Assembly (NCBI GenBank): GCA_905209865.1
Contig: CAJLUP010000022.1
Span: forward strand, 1 to 19,903
Length of the DNA: 19,903 bases
From: an uncultured Lachnospiraceae bacterium
Lineage (GTDB): Bacteria > Bacillota > Clostridia > Lachnospirales > Lachnospiraceae
Direction: 5' to 3'
Shown: piece by piece, positions 10,101 to 17,386 of the stretch
Layout of the letters: every line of letters starts with the position of its first letter
Position numbering within the stretch: the first letter of the stretch is position 1
The notes under the pieces: generated by a model
Database searches by the model: none
Seen by the model: the letters and a program-made list of their open reading frames with translations, nothing else
What the model was told of the DNA's origin: nothing
Made by a program: the position numbers and the translations under genes

Positions 10101-12375
10101 TATTCGGAAGCTGCCACTGTCTTTCTTTCAAGAAATTATAGTAAGCGTTGTCACGGTATGTAAGCATCGCCTCTTCGTCCGTTGCATTAAAGCTGTTCGT
10201 ATAACCTGTATCTCCTGTGTTCTGCATCCATACGCTGTTCACCCACTGAACATGCCACGGACTCGGGTTCGTATAAGAAGTCATATTCAGCCAAAGATCT
10301 TTTCCGGCTCTGTTGGTACGCATGTCTTCAAAGATATCTGTCCATCTCTCATACGTCTCGGTGATCGTATAATACGGATTGCCCGTCACATAATATTCCG
10401 ACGGCTCTGTTGACGGATTCAAAAGCATTCCGTCCAGTTTCCAGTAGTTAATATCGAATTTATCCTGATACTCACAGAAAATATCTTTATTCAGCTTCGT
10501 CAGATATCTCGCATCAGAAATATTAATATCTCCGCCTGATTGATTATTTACAGAACCCAAACCATTATTTGCGATCCAACTCGCAATCGTTCTTTCTGTT
10601 CCGTAACCGCCTCTTGGTCCGAGCCATAATCCAAAGTTGGATGCAAGCTGGTTTACCTGCAGACTGGAGTTGTAAAGCTCGTTCGGGAACTTATTGTTGA
10701 AATCCCAAAATGAACTGTAATTGGTCCATCCATCGTCTACAACATAAGAATCAAGCGGTGCGATTCCATATTGTGTAAATCCTTTCTCGATCTCAAAGAA
10801 GCTCTTCTGGATAATCTCATCCGTAATCTCCTTCATGTTATCATACCAAGAGTTGTACTGCTGACGGAACTGTGTATCTGTCGCGATCGTCTCGATATAT
10901 TCATAGAAATCACTCTGTGTTACGCTGTAATCTCTGCTTCGCGCAGCTCCCACAACAGCATCCCACGTTGTCATCTTTCCTTCCTCATTGCCTTCGTTGT
11001 ACTCAAACTTCGTATCCGGCTTTAAGGATTTTCCGTAATAATAACGGATAAAAGAATTATTGCCTTTGATCTTATTCTCTGTCTCCGGAAATTCACATCC
11101 CCAGTACATCGCTCCGACATAATACGGCTGTCCGAGTTCGAGATAATCTCCTCTCATATTACCCATATCAGGATTATTCGCCATATTATCTGTGATCGAC
11201 CAGTATTCATTCTGCTTCAGATCATTCTGTCCGATATTCATATTTTCAAGGTCGATGTAATCAATCTTCGCTTTCTCTGCCTGCCCTTCGCCAACCGAAA
11301 TATCAAGATGCTTCCTCATAAAAGAATCGCCGTCTTTCATCGTGATGACTTCTTTTACCGTATAATCTACGCCGCGCACCTTCTTTGGTTCAAATGTAAA
11401 GGTCAATGTTTTTACGCCGTCTTTTTCCGTCAGTTCCGGTTCGCCCTGAACCTTCATCTCGCTGGTTTTAAGCTGTGTCGCATTGTCCGTCACCGTAGGA
11501 AATGTCGCTGTGTCTTCATAAAAATCAAATTCCGAACAGCATGCTACATTTTTGTTTACGTTCGACTGCGCCGGTTCATAACCGTCGACAAACTCAATGC
11601 GGACACACTTCGCCGTAATCTTCTGCTCCAAATTCACATATGTCTCTTTTTTATCCTCAAAAGAACCTTCCGCAGCCGGCTGAGCATCCGTCGCCTGTTT
11701 TAATGCATCAATGCTTTCTCCCGTATAGATCTTGTAGCCTTTTACATGACCGCTCACCGTCGGATTGCCGTTTGCATCTACTCTCTGCTGATAGCGAAGA
11801 GACTGGAAAGACTTCTCCGATCCGAAATCCACATAAATATTATGAGGATATTTTTGCTCGTCATCTGTGCCCCCGCTGTAGCTAGAGTGATAATATGTAT
11901 TATTATCACCATCAAACATCTTATCCGCTCCGCCGTTGTTTCCTTCATTCGTTGCAACGCTGTCCGCTTCTGCATTCCACCCTTTTGTATCAAGCTTCTG
12001 GGTCGGTGCAGTAAATCCTCCGTCTTCTCCGTCAGATCCGTTTTCCAATGTGTTGATCACGAACTCTTCACTTCCGGTCTGTGGTGTAAACACAGTCGGA
12101 GTTGTTCCTGTACGGTAGTTTGTTATCTCTTTTGTTGATAATACTTTGTCTGCGCTCACAGAAAACGTTCTTTTCAGATACTCGTTTCCGAATATGTAAG
12201 AACCGTTCGCCTTCTCAAGCGTTACCGTGCCGCTCTTTTTCTCAGGCGTCTGACCCTGTTCTGCCGCAGCATCTTCCGCATGAACTGTCTGAGCCAAAAA
12301 CGGAAGCGCCCCGCCGGCTGTCAGCGATACTGCAAGAACCGCAGCCATCCCCTTATGGAACATTCCCTTCTTCAT
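7129..12375 (-). CDS. Secreted, wall-anchored clan GH-D (GH36-like) alpha-glycosidase with F5/8, LamG-like and Ig-like modules (1748 aa)
   Basis: Probable extracellular alpha-galactosidase or alpha-N-acetylgalactosaminidase. Parts: signal peptide 1-33; N-terminal sandwich about 48-118 interrupted by an F5/8 (CBM32-like) domain about 125-287; second sandwich part to about 480; catalytic barrel about 500-830; C-terminal beta domain to about 930; Ig-like domain about 935-1010; LamG-like domain about 1040-1195; second carbohydrate-binding-like sandwich about 1205-1373; three Big_2-type repeats of about 96 residues (1394 to about 1676); Glu/Pro/Gln linker; sorting tail PPKTGD (1716-1721), hydrophobic segment and KKRTYK. 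Clan GH-D hallmarks are DDGW (547-550), FGLWLGPRGG (581-590) and YWKLDG, whose D648 fits the nucleophile; D722 in QNTGDTG is the likely acid/base. The ATG at 12375 follows AAGGAGAAGGAG. It has its own promoter and terminator. GH36-like assignment is by motif; Gal versus GalNAc specificity cannot be read here. Confidence 0.82.
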   Translation of the reverse strand: MKKGMFHKGMAAVLAVSLTAGGALPFLAQTVHAEDAAAEQGQTPEKKSGTVTLEKANGSYIFGNEYLKRTFSVSADKVLSTKEITNYRTGTTPTVFTPQTGSEEFVINTLENGSDGEDGGFTAPTQKLDTKGWNAEADSVATNEGNNGGADKMFDGDNNTYYHSSYSGGTDDEQKYPHNIYVDFGSEKSFQSLRYQQRVDANGNPTVSGHVKGYKIYTGESIDALKQATDAQPAAEGSFEDKKETYVNLEQKITAKCVRIEFVDGYEPAQSNVNKNVACCSEFDFYEDTATFPTVTDNATQLKTSEMKVQGEPELTEKDGVKTLTFTFEPKKVRGVDYTVKEVITMKDGDSFMRKHLDISVGEGQAEKAKIDYIDLENMNIGQNDLKQNEYWSITDNMANNPDMGNMRGDYLELGQPYYVGAMYWGCEFPETENKIKGNNSFIRYYYGKSLKPDTKFEYNEGNEEGKMTTWDAVVGAARSRDYSVTQSDFYEYIETIATDTQFRQQYNSWYDNMKEITDEIIQKSFFEIEKGFTQYGIAPLDSYVVDDGWTNYSSFWDFNNKFPNELYNSSLQVNQLASNFGLWLGPRGGYGTERTIASWIANNGLGSVNNQSGGDINISDARYLTKLNKDIFCEYQDKFDINYWKLDGMLLNPSTEPSEYYVTGNPYYTITETYERWTDIFEDMRTNRAGKDLWLNMTSYTNPSPWHVQWVNSVWMQNTGDTGYTNSFNATDEEAMLTYRDNAYYNFLKERQWQLPNKYFYNHDPVYGLTANDAYGRPDIKYTDEEMRNHLYMLGTRGTAFWEYYYSYSMFDDNKWQINAEAAKWIEDNFDILQKSQMFGGKPNDGNIYGYSCWNGKEGIVSIRNPKNVEQSYELTYDRLIGVGEDLGTVYGKVVVGDQKYQTDTPLKYGDKVTYTLAPKEVLILQFGEKDEIPAKILSVEGNGKEAEVEFDETIRTPEAGMFKVDGCEVTKAELKADRRTVKLTLDKALQDAQTVNVSVDGVKDIVGNTSKVNAQNDVFEDGIVTGVIRSDLKDGSVVTKEKYSIDGHGGFTVTGKIKTTSKGAVIAEQKDAYKVSIDNEGYLAFEFNGMKITSKYDQKTVDKANDSFTSETKGIAADGKEHQFSAVKEINGMIKLYLDGKAVASAYSADKANPEIAKGETKFAEGLTKDEVSYITVLDRALAYDEVKDLIDTEENVVLAKNNSKVKVSAYDVTAKAAVAEKSDRPFRMVNDGAKSQANYLELTDTSDNQNHSRYVQFDLGSEYDLTKIHMTRYWDAAGRQYGPTVIQLSTDENFAADKTTTVYNSDKENVHQQGAGTDELYAETAEGKEMWNAENSGSSVTARYIRVYVNGRINGQGTSDHIVEFEAYGSKDGGSIIRPDRPEEPEKPEKPVLTGVEASVEKADLKVGETTKVSAKITPQDAEDVAIAWSSDKEDVATVDKNGNVAAVSEGTAKLTVTATQGSGADAVTVTDMVTVKVTKESEPEKPVLTGVEASVEKADLKVGETTKVSAKITPQDAEDVAIAWSSDKEDVATVDKNGNVAAVSEGTAKLTVTATQGSGADAVTVTDMVTVKVTKESEPEKPVLTGIEVSLEKSELKVGETTTVNVKVKPEGAEDVRIMINSSDDNVATIDINGEVTANGEGTAEITVTATQGSGADAVTVTGTVKVTVIKEGEPEPEPEPEPEPQPEPEPEPQPEPEPQPQPTPETDGKNPPKTGDEATPFFPFVLVLAAGTAVVVLKKRTYK
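7250..7344 (-). repeat. Low-complexity hexamer repeat encoding the Glu-Pro/Gln-Pro wall linker
   Basis: Variations of GGTTCC and GGCTCC (plus-strand reading) repeat in frame and encode alternating Glu-Pro and Gln-Pro between the last Ig-like repeat and the PPKTGD sorting motif. Such proline-rich linkers span the peptidoglycan in anchored Gram-positive proteins. A repeat of this kind is prone to slippage, so its length may vary between strains. Confidence 0.85.
7621..8196 (-). repeat. Two nearly identical 288-bp tandem repeats coding for Ig-like (Big_2) domains
   Basis: Units 7909-8196 and 7621-7908 each encode the same 96 residues (protein 1394-1489 and 1490-1585). By eye they differ at only five bases, all synonymous and all between 8116 and 8191; the other roughly 207 bp are identical. 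A third unit, from 7620 down to about 7345, is diverged. This indicates a recent duplication or conversion inside the stalk of the GH36-like protein. Confidence 0.93.
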
Positions 12376-12444
12376 AAACTTTTCTCCTTCTCCTTAAAAT
12401 ATAATGTTTAAACAAACAAATTCCAGTACCCCCATCATCTTATA

Positions 12445-12485
12445 ATGATAACACATCACTCGCTCCATAGTATTTGCACTTTTTA
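12445..12485 (-). promoter_or_regulatory. Promoter of the GH36-like gene with glycosidase box
   Basis: On the minus strand TATCAT (12445-12450) lies 20 bp downstream of TAAAAAGTGCAAATA (12471-12485), the same 15-mer as at the GH84 promoter, where the spacing is 19 bp. An overlapping TATAAG (12439-12444) is an alternative -10. A weaker AGTG half-repeat follows about 20 bp after the first. The predicted start near 12438 leaves a leader of about 60 bases before the ATG at 12375. Confidence 0.6.
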
Positions 12486-12626
12486 CCGTCTTATTTTACA
12501 TTTTTCCTTTTTCATTCCACACTTTTTCGTATATTTTACCGTTCTTTATTTCTTTTTCTCTTTATCTTTTTCTCGTTTCCACTATATCATCAAGGAAAAA
12601 GAAGCAAGTCAATCTGCATTTTGCAC
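12486..12626. other. AT-rich spacer with no gene
   Basis: Part of the 404-bp gap between carB and the GH36-like gene. The stretch is strongly purine-rich on the minus strand. A TTGACT (minus strand, near 12608-12613) has no convincing -10 partner at the right distance. I see no coding region or stable hairpin in it. Confidence 0.6.
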
Positions 12627-12712
12627 AATCACCGGAAGTGTCAAAAGACACATTTCGGGATTGTAAGCGGCCGCCAAGATCTCAGGCAATCCCGGACTCT
12701 GGCGCGTCGCCA
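12627..12712. repeat. Structured intergenic repeat, copy A
   Basis: Runs from AATCACCGGAAGTG to GTCGCCA and aligns without gaps over 86 bases to 19420-19505, with about 15 mismatches counted by eye. It holds the perfect hairpin GTGTC-AAAA-GACAC and an 8-bp inverted repeat CGGGATTG/CAATCCCG enclosing TAAGCGGCCGCCAAG. Read on the minus strand it begins three bases after the carB terminator. The GH36-like promoter lies downstream of it, so it is not in that gene's leader. No flanking direct repeats are evident. It does not resemble an element I can name; a REP/MITE-like repeat or a small structured RNA are the main options. Confidence 0.8.
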
Positions 12713-12715
12713 AGC

Positions 12716-12751
12716 AAAAAGATACCGACCGCAAACGCAGCCGGTATCTTT
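12716..12751 (-). terminator. Intrinsic terminator of carB
   Basis: On the minus strand AAAGATACCG pairs perfectly with CGGTATCTTT. The stem extends inward (G-U, C-G, U-G, G-C, C-G) to a GTTT loop, about 15 bp in all, and is followed by TTTTT. It starts about 28 bases after the carB stop codon. Confidence 0.94.
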
Positions 12752-12779
12752 CCCACTTTCCAGGATCCTTCTGATCTTT

Positions 12780-15700
12780 TTATTTATCTGTAATCTCCCC
12801 ATGAATCTCCTGCAAAGATTTCACTTCACTGCTTCCGTGTTTCTTCACGGCAAGTATTCCGTTTGCCGCAGCTTTCGCAGCAGCCATCGTCGTCATATAC
12901 GGAACTTTTTTCTTGATCGCAGCCTTTCTCAAATAACTGTCGTCATTCTTGCTCTCTTTGCCCGACGGTGTATTGACGATCATATCAACTTTTCCGTTCG
13001 TAATCACATCGAGCATATTCGGACGGCCTTCCTGAAGCTTATTGATCTTTTCCGCTTCGATTCCATTTTCCTTAAGCAAAGCGCATGTATGATCCGACGC
13101 AATGATATGGAATCCCGCTTTCGCGAAATCAGCCGCAACTTCCACAACTTCCGGTTTATCGCGGTTGCTTACGGAGATCAGCACCGTACCTTCCAGCGGA
13201 AGCTTTGTCTGTGTAGCTTCCTGTGCTTTATAAAACGCTTCACCGAAAGATTTTGACAATCCAAGCACTTCTCCTGTGGATCTCATTTCCGGTCCGAGCA
13301 GCGGGTCTACTTCCGGGAACATATTGAACGGGAATACCGCTTCTTTTACACCATAATACGGAATATTCTGTTCTTTCAGAGCCGGAACCGGTGAAGGTCT
13401 TCCTGTCAGTTCGCCTGTTACGATATCGATTGCCAGCGGAACCATACGGATATTACATACTTTCGATACAAGCGGAACCGTTCTTGACGCACGCGGATTT
13501 GCCTCCAGTACAAATACTTTTCCGTTTTCAATCGCATACTGCATATTCATCAAACCTTTAACATGCATTTCTTCCGCGATCTTTCTTGTATACTCTTTGA
13601 TCGTCCTTACATTTTCTTCGGAAATATTTTTCGACGGAATGATACAAGCAGAGTCACCGGAATGCACTCCCGCAAGCTCGATATGTTCCATAACTGCCGG
13701 AACGAATGCATGTGTGCCGTCGCTGATCGCGTCCGCTTCACACTCTGTCGCATGTCCGAGGAAACGGTCAATCAGGATCGGACGATCCGGTGTCACACCG
13801 ACTGCCGCTTTCATATATCCAACCATGCTTTCCGGGTCATATACAACTTCCATACCGCGACCGCCAAGTACATAAGACGGGCGCACCATAACCGGATAAC
13901 CGATCTTCTCAGCAATCTCAAGGGCATCGTCCACCGTAACAGCCATTCCTGACTCCGGCATCGGAATCTCAAGTTTGTCCATCATTTCACGGAACAAATC
14001 ACGGTCTTCTGCCAAATCAATTACAGACGGAGCTGTTCCCAAGATCTTCACACCGTTTCTCTCCAGATCTGCCGCAAGATTCAGCGGTGTCTGTCCTCCG
14101 AACTGTGCGATCACGCCGACCGGTTTTTCTTTCTTATAAATGCTAAGGACGTCTTCCAGTGTCAACGGCTCAAAATACAGTTTGTCTGACGTATCATAAT
14201 CTGTGGATACTGTTTCCGGATTACAGTTGACAATGATCGTCTCGAAACCAAGTTTTCTCAATGCCAGTGACGCGTGTACACAGCAATAGTCAAATTCGAT
14301 TCCCTGTCCGATACGGTTCGGACCTCCGCCCAAGATCATGATCTTCGGTTTCTCTTCACTGATCGGGTTTTTGTCTGTTCCATTATATGTTGAATAGTAA
14401 TATGCACTGTCCTGTGTTCCGCTTACATGGACACCTTCCCATGTTTCCTCAACGCCGAGGCTGATTCTCTTATTACGGATCTCGTCCTCATCAACCTCAA
14501 GGATCTGACTTAAATATTTATCAGAGAATCCATCTTTCTTCGCCGCAATAAGCGCTGCATCTTCCGGCAGACCACCCTTGAACGCAAGCAGAGCTTCTTC
14601 CTCATCCACCAGCTCTTTCATCTGCTCAAGGAAATAATGTTTTACTTTCGTCAGCTCATGGATCTCTTCCACAGAAGCTCCTTTTCTTAAAGCTTCATAG
14701 ATAACAAAATAGCGCTCGCTTGTCGCATATCTCAAAATCTTAAGCAAGTCTTCTTTTGATTTTCCGTCGAAATCTTTCGCATGTCCAAGTCCATATCTTC
14801 CTGTCTCCAAAGAACGGATCGCTTTCTGGAACGCCTCTTTGAAATTCTTTCCGATACTCATAACTTCGCCGACAGCGCGCATCTGTGTTCCGAGCTTGTC
14901 TTCCACGCCTTTGAATTTCTCAAATGCCCAGCGCGCAAACTTGATCACAACATAATCTCCGTCAGGAACGTATTTATCCAATGTGCCGTATTTTCCGCAC
15001 GGAATATCTTTCAGTGTCATTCCTGTCGCAAGCATCGCAGATACAAGCGCGATCGGGAATCCTGTCGCTTTTGAAGCAAGTGCCGAAGAACGGGACGTTC
15101 TCGGATTGATCTCAATAATGATATCTCTGTCTGTCTTCGGATCATGTGCCCACTGCACGTTACATCCGCCAATTACCTTAACAGAATCTACTACTTTATG
15201 AGATTTTTCCTGCAGACGCTGCTGAACTTCTTCTGAAATCGTAAGCATCGGAGCCGAACAGAAAGAGTCTCCCGTATGAACACCAAGCGGATCAATATTT
15301 TCGATAAAACATACTGTGATCATATTGCCCTCTGCGTCGCGGACAACTTCCAGCTCCAGTTCTTCCCATCCCAAAATCGATTCTTCTACAAGAACCTGGC
15401 CTACAAGACTTGCCTGAAGACCTCGGGCACATACTGTTTTCAATTCCTCTACGTTATATACAAGACCGCCGCCTGCGCCGCCCATCGTATAGGCCGGGCG
15501 AAGAACAACCGGATAGCCGAGTTTCTCTGCGATTGCAAGAGCTTCGTCTACAGAATACGCAACCTCGCTTCGCGCCATCTCAATTCCAAGCTGATCCATC
15601 GTGTGCTTAAACTCGATTCTGTCTTCTCCACGTTCAATCGCATCGACCTGCACACCGATTACTTCTACATTATATTTCTCCAAAACTCCTGCCTGAGCCA

Positions 15701-16004
15701 GTTCCGAACATAAATTAAGACCGGACTGACCGCCAAGATTCGGCAGCAATGCATCTGGTCTTTCCTTTTTAATAATCTGTTCTATTCTGTCAACATTCAA
15801 AGGTTCAATATAAGTAACGTCAGCAATCTCCGGATCCGTCATAATCGTTGCCGGATTCGAATTCACCAATACAATCTCATATCCTAAATTTCTCAATGCT
15901 TTACAAGCCTGTGTTCCGGAATAATCGAATTCACAAGCCTGTCCGATAATGATCGGGCCGGAGCCGATGATAAGTACCTTATGGATATCATTTCTTTTTG
16001 CCAT
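12780..16004 (-). CDS. carB: Carbamoyl-phosphate synthase large subunit
   Basis: Makes carbamoyl phosphate from bicarbonate, two ATP and ammonia delivered by the glutaminase subunit CarA, feeding pyrimidine and arginine synthesis in the cytoplasm. The 1074 residues match the usual CarB length. The N-terminal half opens with GSGPIIIGQACEFDYSG and contains the GGAGGG loop (carboxyphosphate domain, about 1-400); then come the oligomerisation domain (about 400-550), the second ATP-grasp half starting at GGGPNRIGQGIEFDY (about 550-935), and the MGS-like allosteric domain from about 940. The ATG at 16004 is preceded by AGGAGG at normal spacing. The gene stands alone, with its own promoter and a strong terminator, and no carA adjoins it. 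The MGS domain is the usual site of UMP/ornithine control; no PyrR-type leader is visible in the short 5' region. Confidence 0.98.
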   Translation of the reverse strand: MAKRNDIHKVLIIGSGPIIIGQACEFDYSGTQACKALRNLGYEIVLVNSNPATIMTDPEIADVTYIEPLNVDRIEQIIKKERPDALLPNLGGQSGLNLCSELAQAGVLEKYNVEVIGVQVDAIERGEDRIEFKHTMDQLGIEMARSEVAYSVDEALAIAEKLGYPVVLRPAYTMGGAGGGLVYNVEELKTVCARGLQASLVGQVLVEESILGWEELELEVVRDAEGNMITVCFIENIDPLGVHTGDSFCSAPMLTISEEVQQRLQEKSHKVVDSVKVIGGCNVQWAHDPKTDRDIIIEINPRTSRSSALASKATGFPIALVSAMLATGMTLKDIPCGKYGTLDKYVPDGDYVVIKFARWAFEKFKGVEDKLGTQMRAVGEVMSIGKNFKEAFQKAIRSLETGRYGLGHAKDFDGKSKEDLLKILRYATSERYFVIYEALRKGASVEEIHELTKVKHYFLEQMKELVDEEEALLAFKGGLPEDAALIAAKKDGFSDKYLSQILEVDEDEIRNKRISLGVEETWEGVHVSGTQDSAYYYSTYNGTDKNPISEEKPKIMILGGGPNRIGQGIEFDYCCVHASLALRKLGFETIIVNCNPETVSTDYDTSDKLYFEPLTLEDVLSIYKKEKPVGVIAQFGGQTPLNLAADLERNGVKILGTAPSVIDLAEDRDLFREMMDKLEIPMPESGMAVTVDDALEIAEKIGYPVMVRPSYVLGGRGMEVVYDPESMVGYMKAAVGVTPDRPILIDRFLGHATECEADAISDGTHAFVPAVMEHIELAGVHSGDSACIIPSKNISEENVRTIKEYTRKIAEEMHVKGLMNMQYAIENGKVFVLEANPRASRTVPLVSKVCNIRMVPLAIDIVTGELTGRPSPVPALKEQNIPYYGVKEAVFPFNMFPEVDPLLGPEMRSTGEVLGLSKSFGEAFYKAQEATQTKLPLEGTVLISVSNRDKPEVVEVAADFAKAGFHIIASDHTCALLKENGIEAEKINKLQEGRPNMLDVITNGKVDMIVNTPSGKESKNDDSYLRKAAIKKKVPYMTTMAAAKAAANGILAVKKHGSSEVKSLQEIHGEITDK

Positions 16005-16056
16005 CTTTCTTCCTCCTGTATCGTCCCATGTTCTCGTTACATTTTCTCAATCGATT

Positions 16057-16085
16057 ATTATACAATAAAAAGAGTGCGCCGACAA
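16057..16085 (-). promoter_or_regulatory. carB promoter
   Basis: On the minus strand TTGTCG (16080-16085) is followed after exactly 17 bp by a perfect TATAAT (16057-16062), 52 bases before the carB ATG. The -35 overlaps the distal arm of the inverted repeat downstream of deoB, so this promoter and the upstream operon's 3' end share sequence. Confidence 0.8.
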
Positions 16086-16152
16086 TCCTTATTTTTAACT
16101 TTTCAATCTGAACTTGCGAAACTTCGACCTGAACTTTTCGCTCTGTCGGCGC
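16076..16152 (-). terminator. Long inverted repeat behind deoB, probable terminator overlapping the carB promoter
   Basis: GCGCCGACA (16076-16084) and TGTCGGCGC (16144-16152) are perfect 9-bp inverted repeats separated by 59 bases. Inside is a smaller inverted repeat, GCGAAA/TTTCGC (16116-16121, 16136-16141). On the minus strand the structure starts 27 bases after the deoB stop and is followed by ACTCTTTTT. The large loop is unusual for an intrinsic terminator. The interior also carries CTGAACTT twice, 21 bp apart, so an operator upstream of carB is an alternative reading. Confidence 0.55.
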
Positions 16153-16178
16153 CCCTTTTTATAACGCTTCCTTTTTTA

Positions 16179-17369
16179 CTATAACAAACTATCCAAAACA
16201 GAATATCCAACAGAGCCTTCCGGCATATTCACATCAAAATTGTCTGCCGCCGTAGCCCCGATTACCGCAAACGTCTCCGCTTCCGGCAGTTCCCCTCCTG
16301 TTTTCATCTTTTTACTGTATGCAAGAAACGGAACATATTCCCTCGTGTGATCCGTCCCTTTATATGTGGGATCATTTCCGTGGTCCGCAGTTAAGATCAA
16401 AAGATCATCCTCCCCGAGCCTCTCCAGCAAAACTCCGAGGTTTTTGTCAAACTTTTCAATCTCTTTCCCATACCCTTCCACATTTCTCCGATGACCCCAC
16501 AGCGCGTCAAAATCAACAAGGTTCACAAAACACATTCCCGTAAAATCTTCCCCGCATCTTTCGATCGCCTGCTCCATTCCGTGAACAGAGCTTTCCGAAT
16601 GGTATGCTTTCGTAATGCCTTCCCCGCAGAAAATATCATTGATCTTACCGATTCCGATCACATCCAGCCCCGCATCTTTCAGCGCATTCAAAGCAGTGGG
16701 CATCGTCGGCTTCAGCGCATAATCTCTCCGGTTGCTCGTCCTTTTAAACTCGCCTTTTTTCATTCCGATATACGGTCTTGCAATCACACGCCCTACGCGC
16801 CACTCATCTTTCAGCGTAATCTGTCTTGCAGTCTCACAGCACCGATACAATTCCTGAAGATCAAACGTCTCCTCATTTCCACATATCTGCATAACCGAAT
16901 CCGCTGACGTATACACGATCATCGCTCCGGTACGGATCTCTTCTTCCCCCAGCTCTTCAATGATCGCCGTTCCACTTGCGCTTTTATTTCCGATCACTCG
17001 TTTTCCGCACTGCTTTTCCAGCTCTGCGATCAGTTCCGGCGGAAACCCATTGTCCGTGAAAGTCCGAAACGGTTTGTCCGTCTTAATCCCCATCATTTCC
17101 CAGTGTCCGGTCATTGTATCTTTTCCGTTGCTCGCTTCTTTCATCCGCATATAACGTCCCTCAGGACGTTCAACACCTTCCATCTCACCTCCGGTCTTTA
17201 GATTCAGCAGCCCAAGCTTTCGCAGATTGGGAATGTCCAATGTCTTCCGCCTCTCCAAGATATGCCCGAACGTATCCGCACCTTCGTCTCCGAACCGCGC
17301 CGCATCCGGCAGCGCCCCGATTCCGAGAGAATCAAGAACAATCACGAATATTCTTTTATACGCTTTCAT
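16179..17369 (-). CDS. deoB: Phosphopentomutase
   Basis: Interconverts (deoxy)ribose-1-phosphate and (deoxy)ribose-5-phosphate, linking nucleoside phosphorolysis to central carbon metabolism; cytoplasmic, alkaline-phosphatase superfamily, Mn-dependent. The 396 residues fit the family. Visible marks: VLDSLGIGALPDA with D13; DTMTGHWE with T85, at the position of the phospho-threonine known in the Bacillus cereus enzyme; LVDFDALWGHRR (D286, H293); TADHGNDPT (D329, H330); and TDHTRE (H341). The ATG at 17369 is preferred, with GGGAGA upstream; a GTG at 17396 would overlap the preceding gene and add nine residues of poor fit. It is the last gene of the udp / deoC-cdd / deoB operon, 17 bp behind the fusion gene. 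Its sugar phosphate comes from Udp and its product goes to DeoC. Confidence 0.97.
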   Translation of the reverse strand: MKAYKRIFVIVLDSLGIGALPDAARFGDEGADTFGHILERRKTLDIPNLRKLGLLNLKTGGEMEGVERPEGRYMRMKEASNGKDTMTGHWEMMGIKTDKPFRTFTDNGFPPELIAELEKQCGKRVIGNKSASGTAIIEELGEEEIRTGAMIVYTSADSVMQICGNEETFDLQELYRCCETARQITLKDEWRVGRVIARPYIGMKKGEFKRTSNRRDYALKPTMPTALNALKDAGLDVIGIGKINDIFCGEGITKAYHSESSVHGMEQAIERCGEDFTGMCFVNLVDFDALWGHRRNVEGYGKEIEKFDKNLGVLLERLGEDDLLILTADHGNDPTYKGTDHTREYVPFLAYSKKMKTGGELPEAETFAVIGATAADNFDVNMPEGSVGYSVLDSLL

Positions 17370-17386
17370 TATCCCATCTCCCTTTT

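Noticed and set aside
12606..12613. TTGACT as a second promoter for the GH36-like gene
   Set aside because: No acceptable -10 lies 16-18 bp downstream, and the box-plus-TATCAT promoter is better supported.
12627..12712. Riboswitch controlling the GH36-like gene
   Set aside because: A promoter lies between the element and the gene, and the second copy precedes an unrelated operon, so a shared ligand-responsive leader is unlikely.
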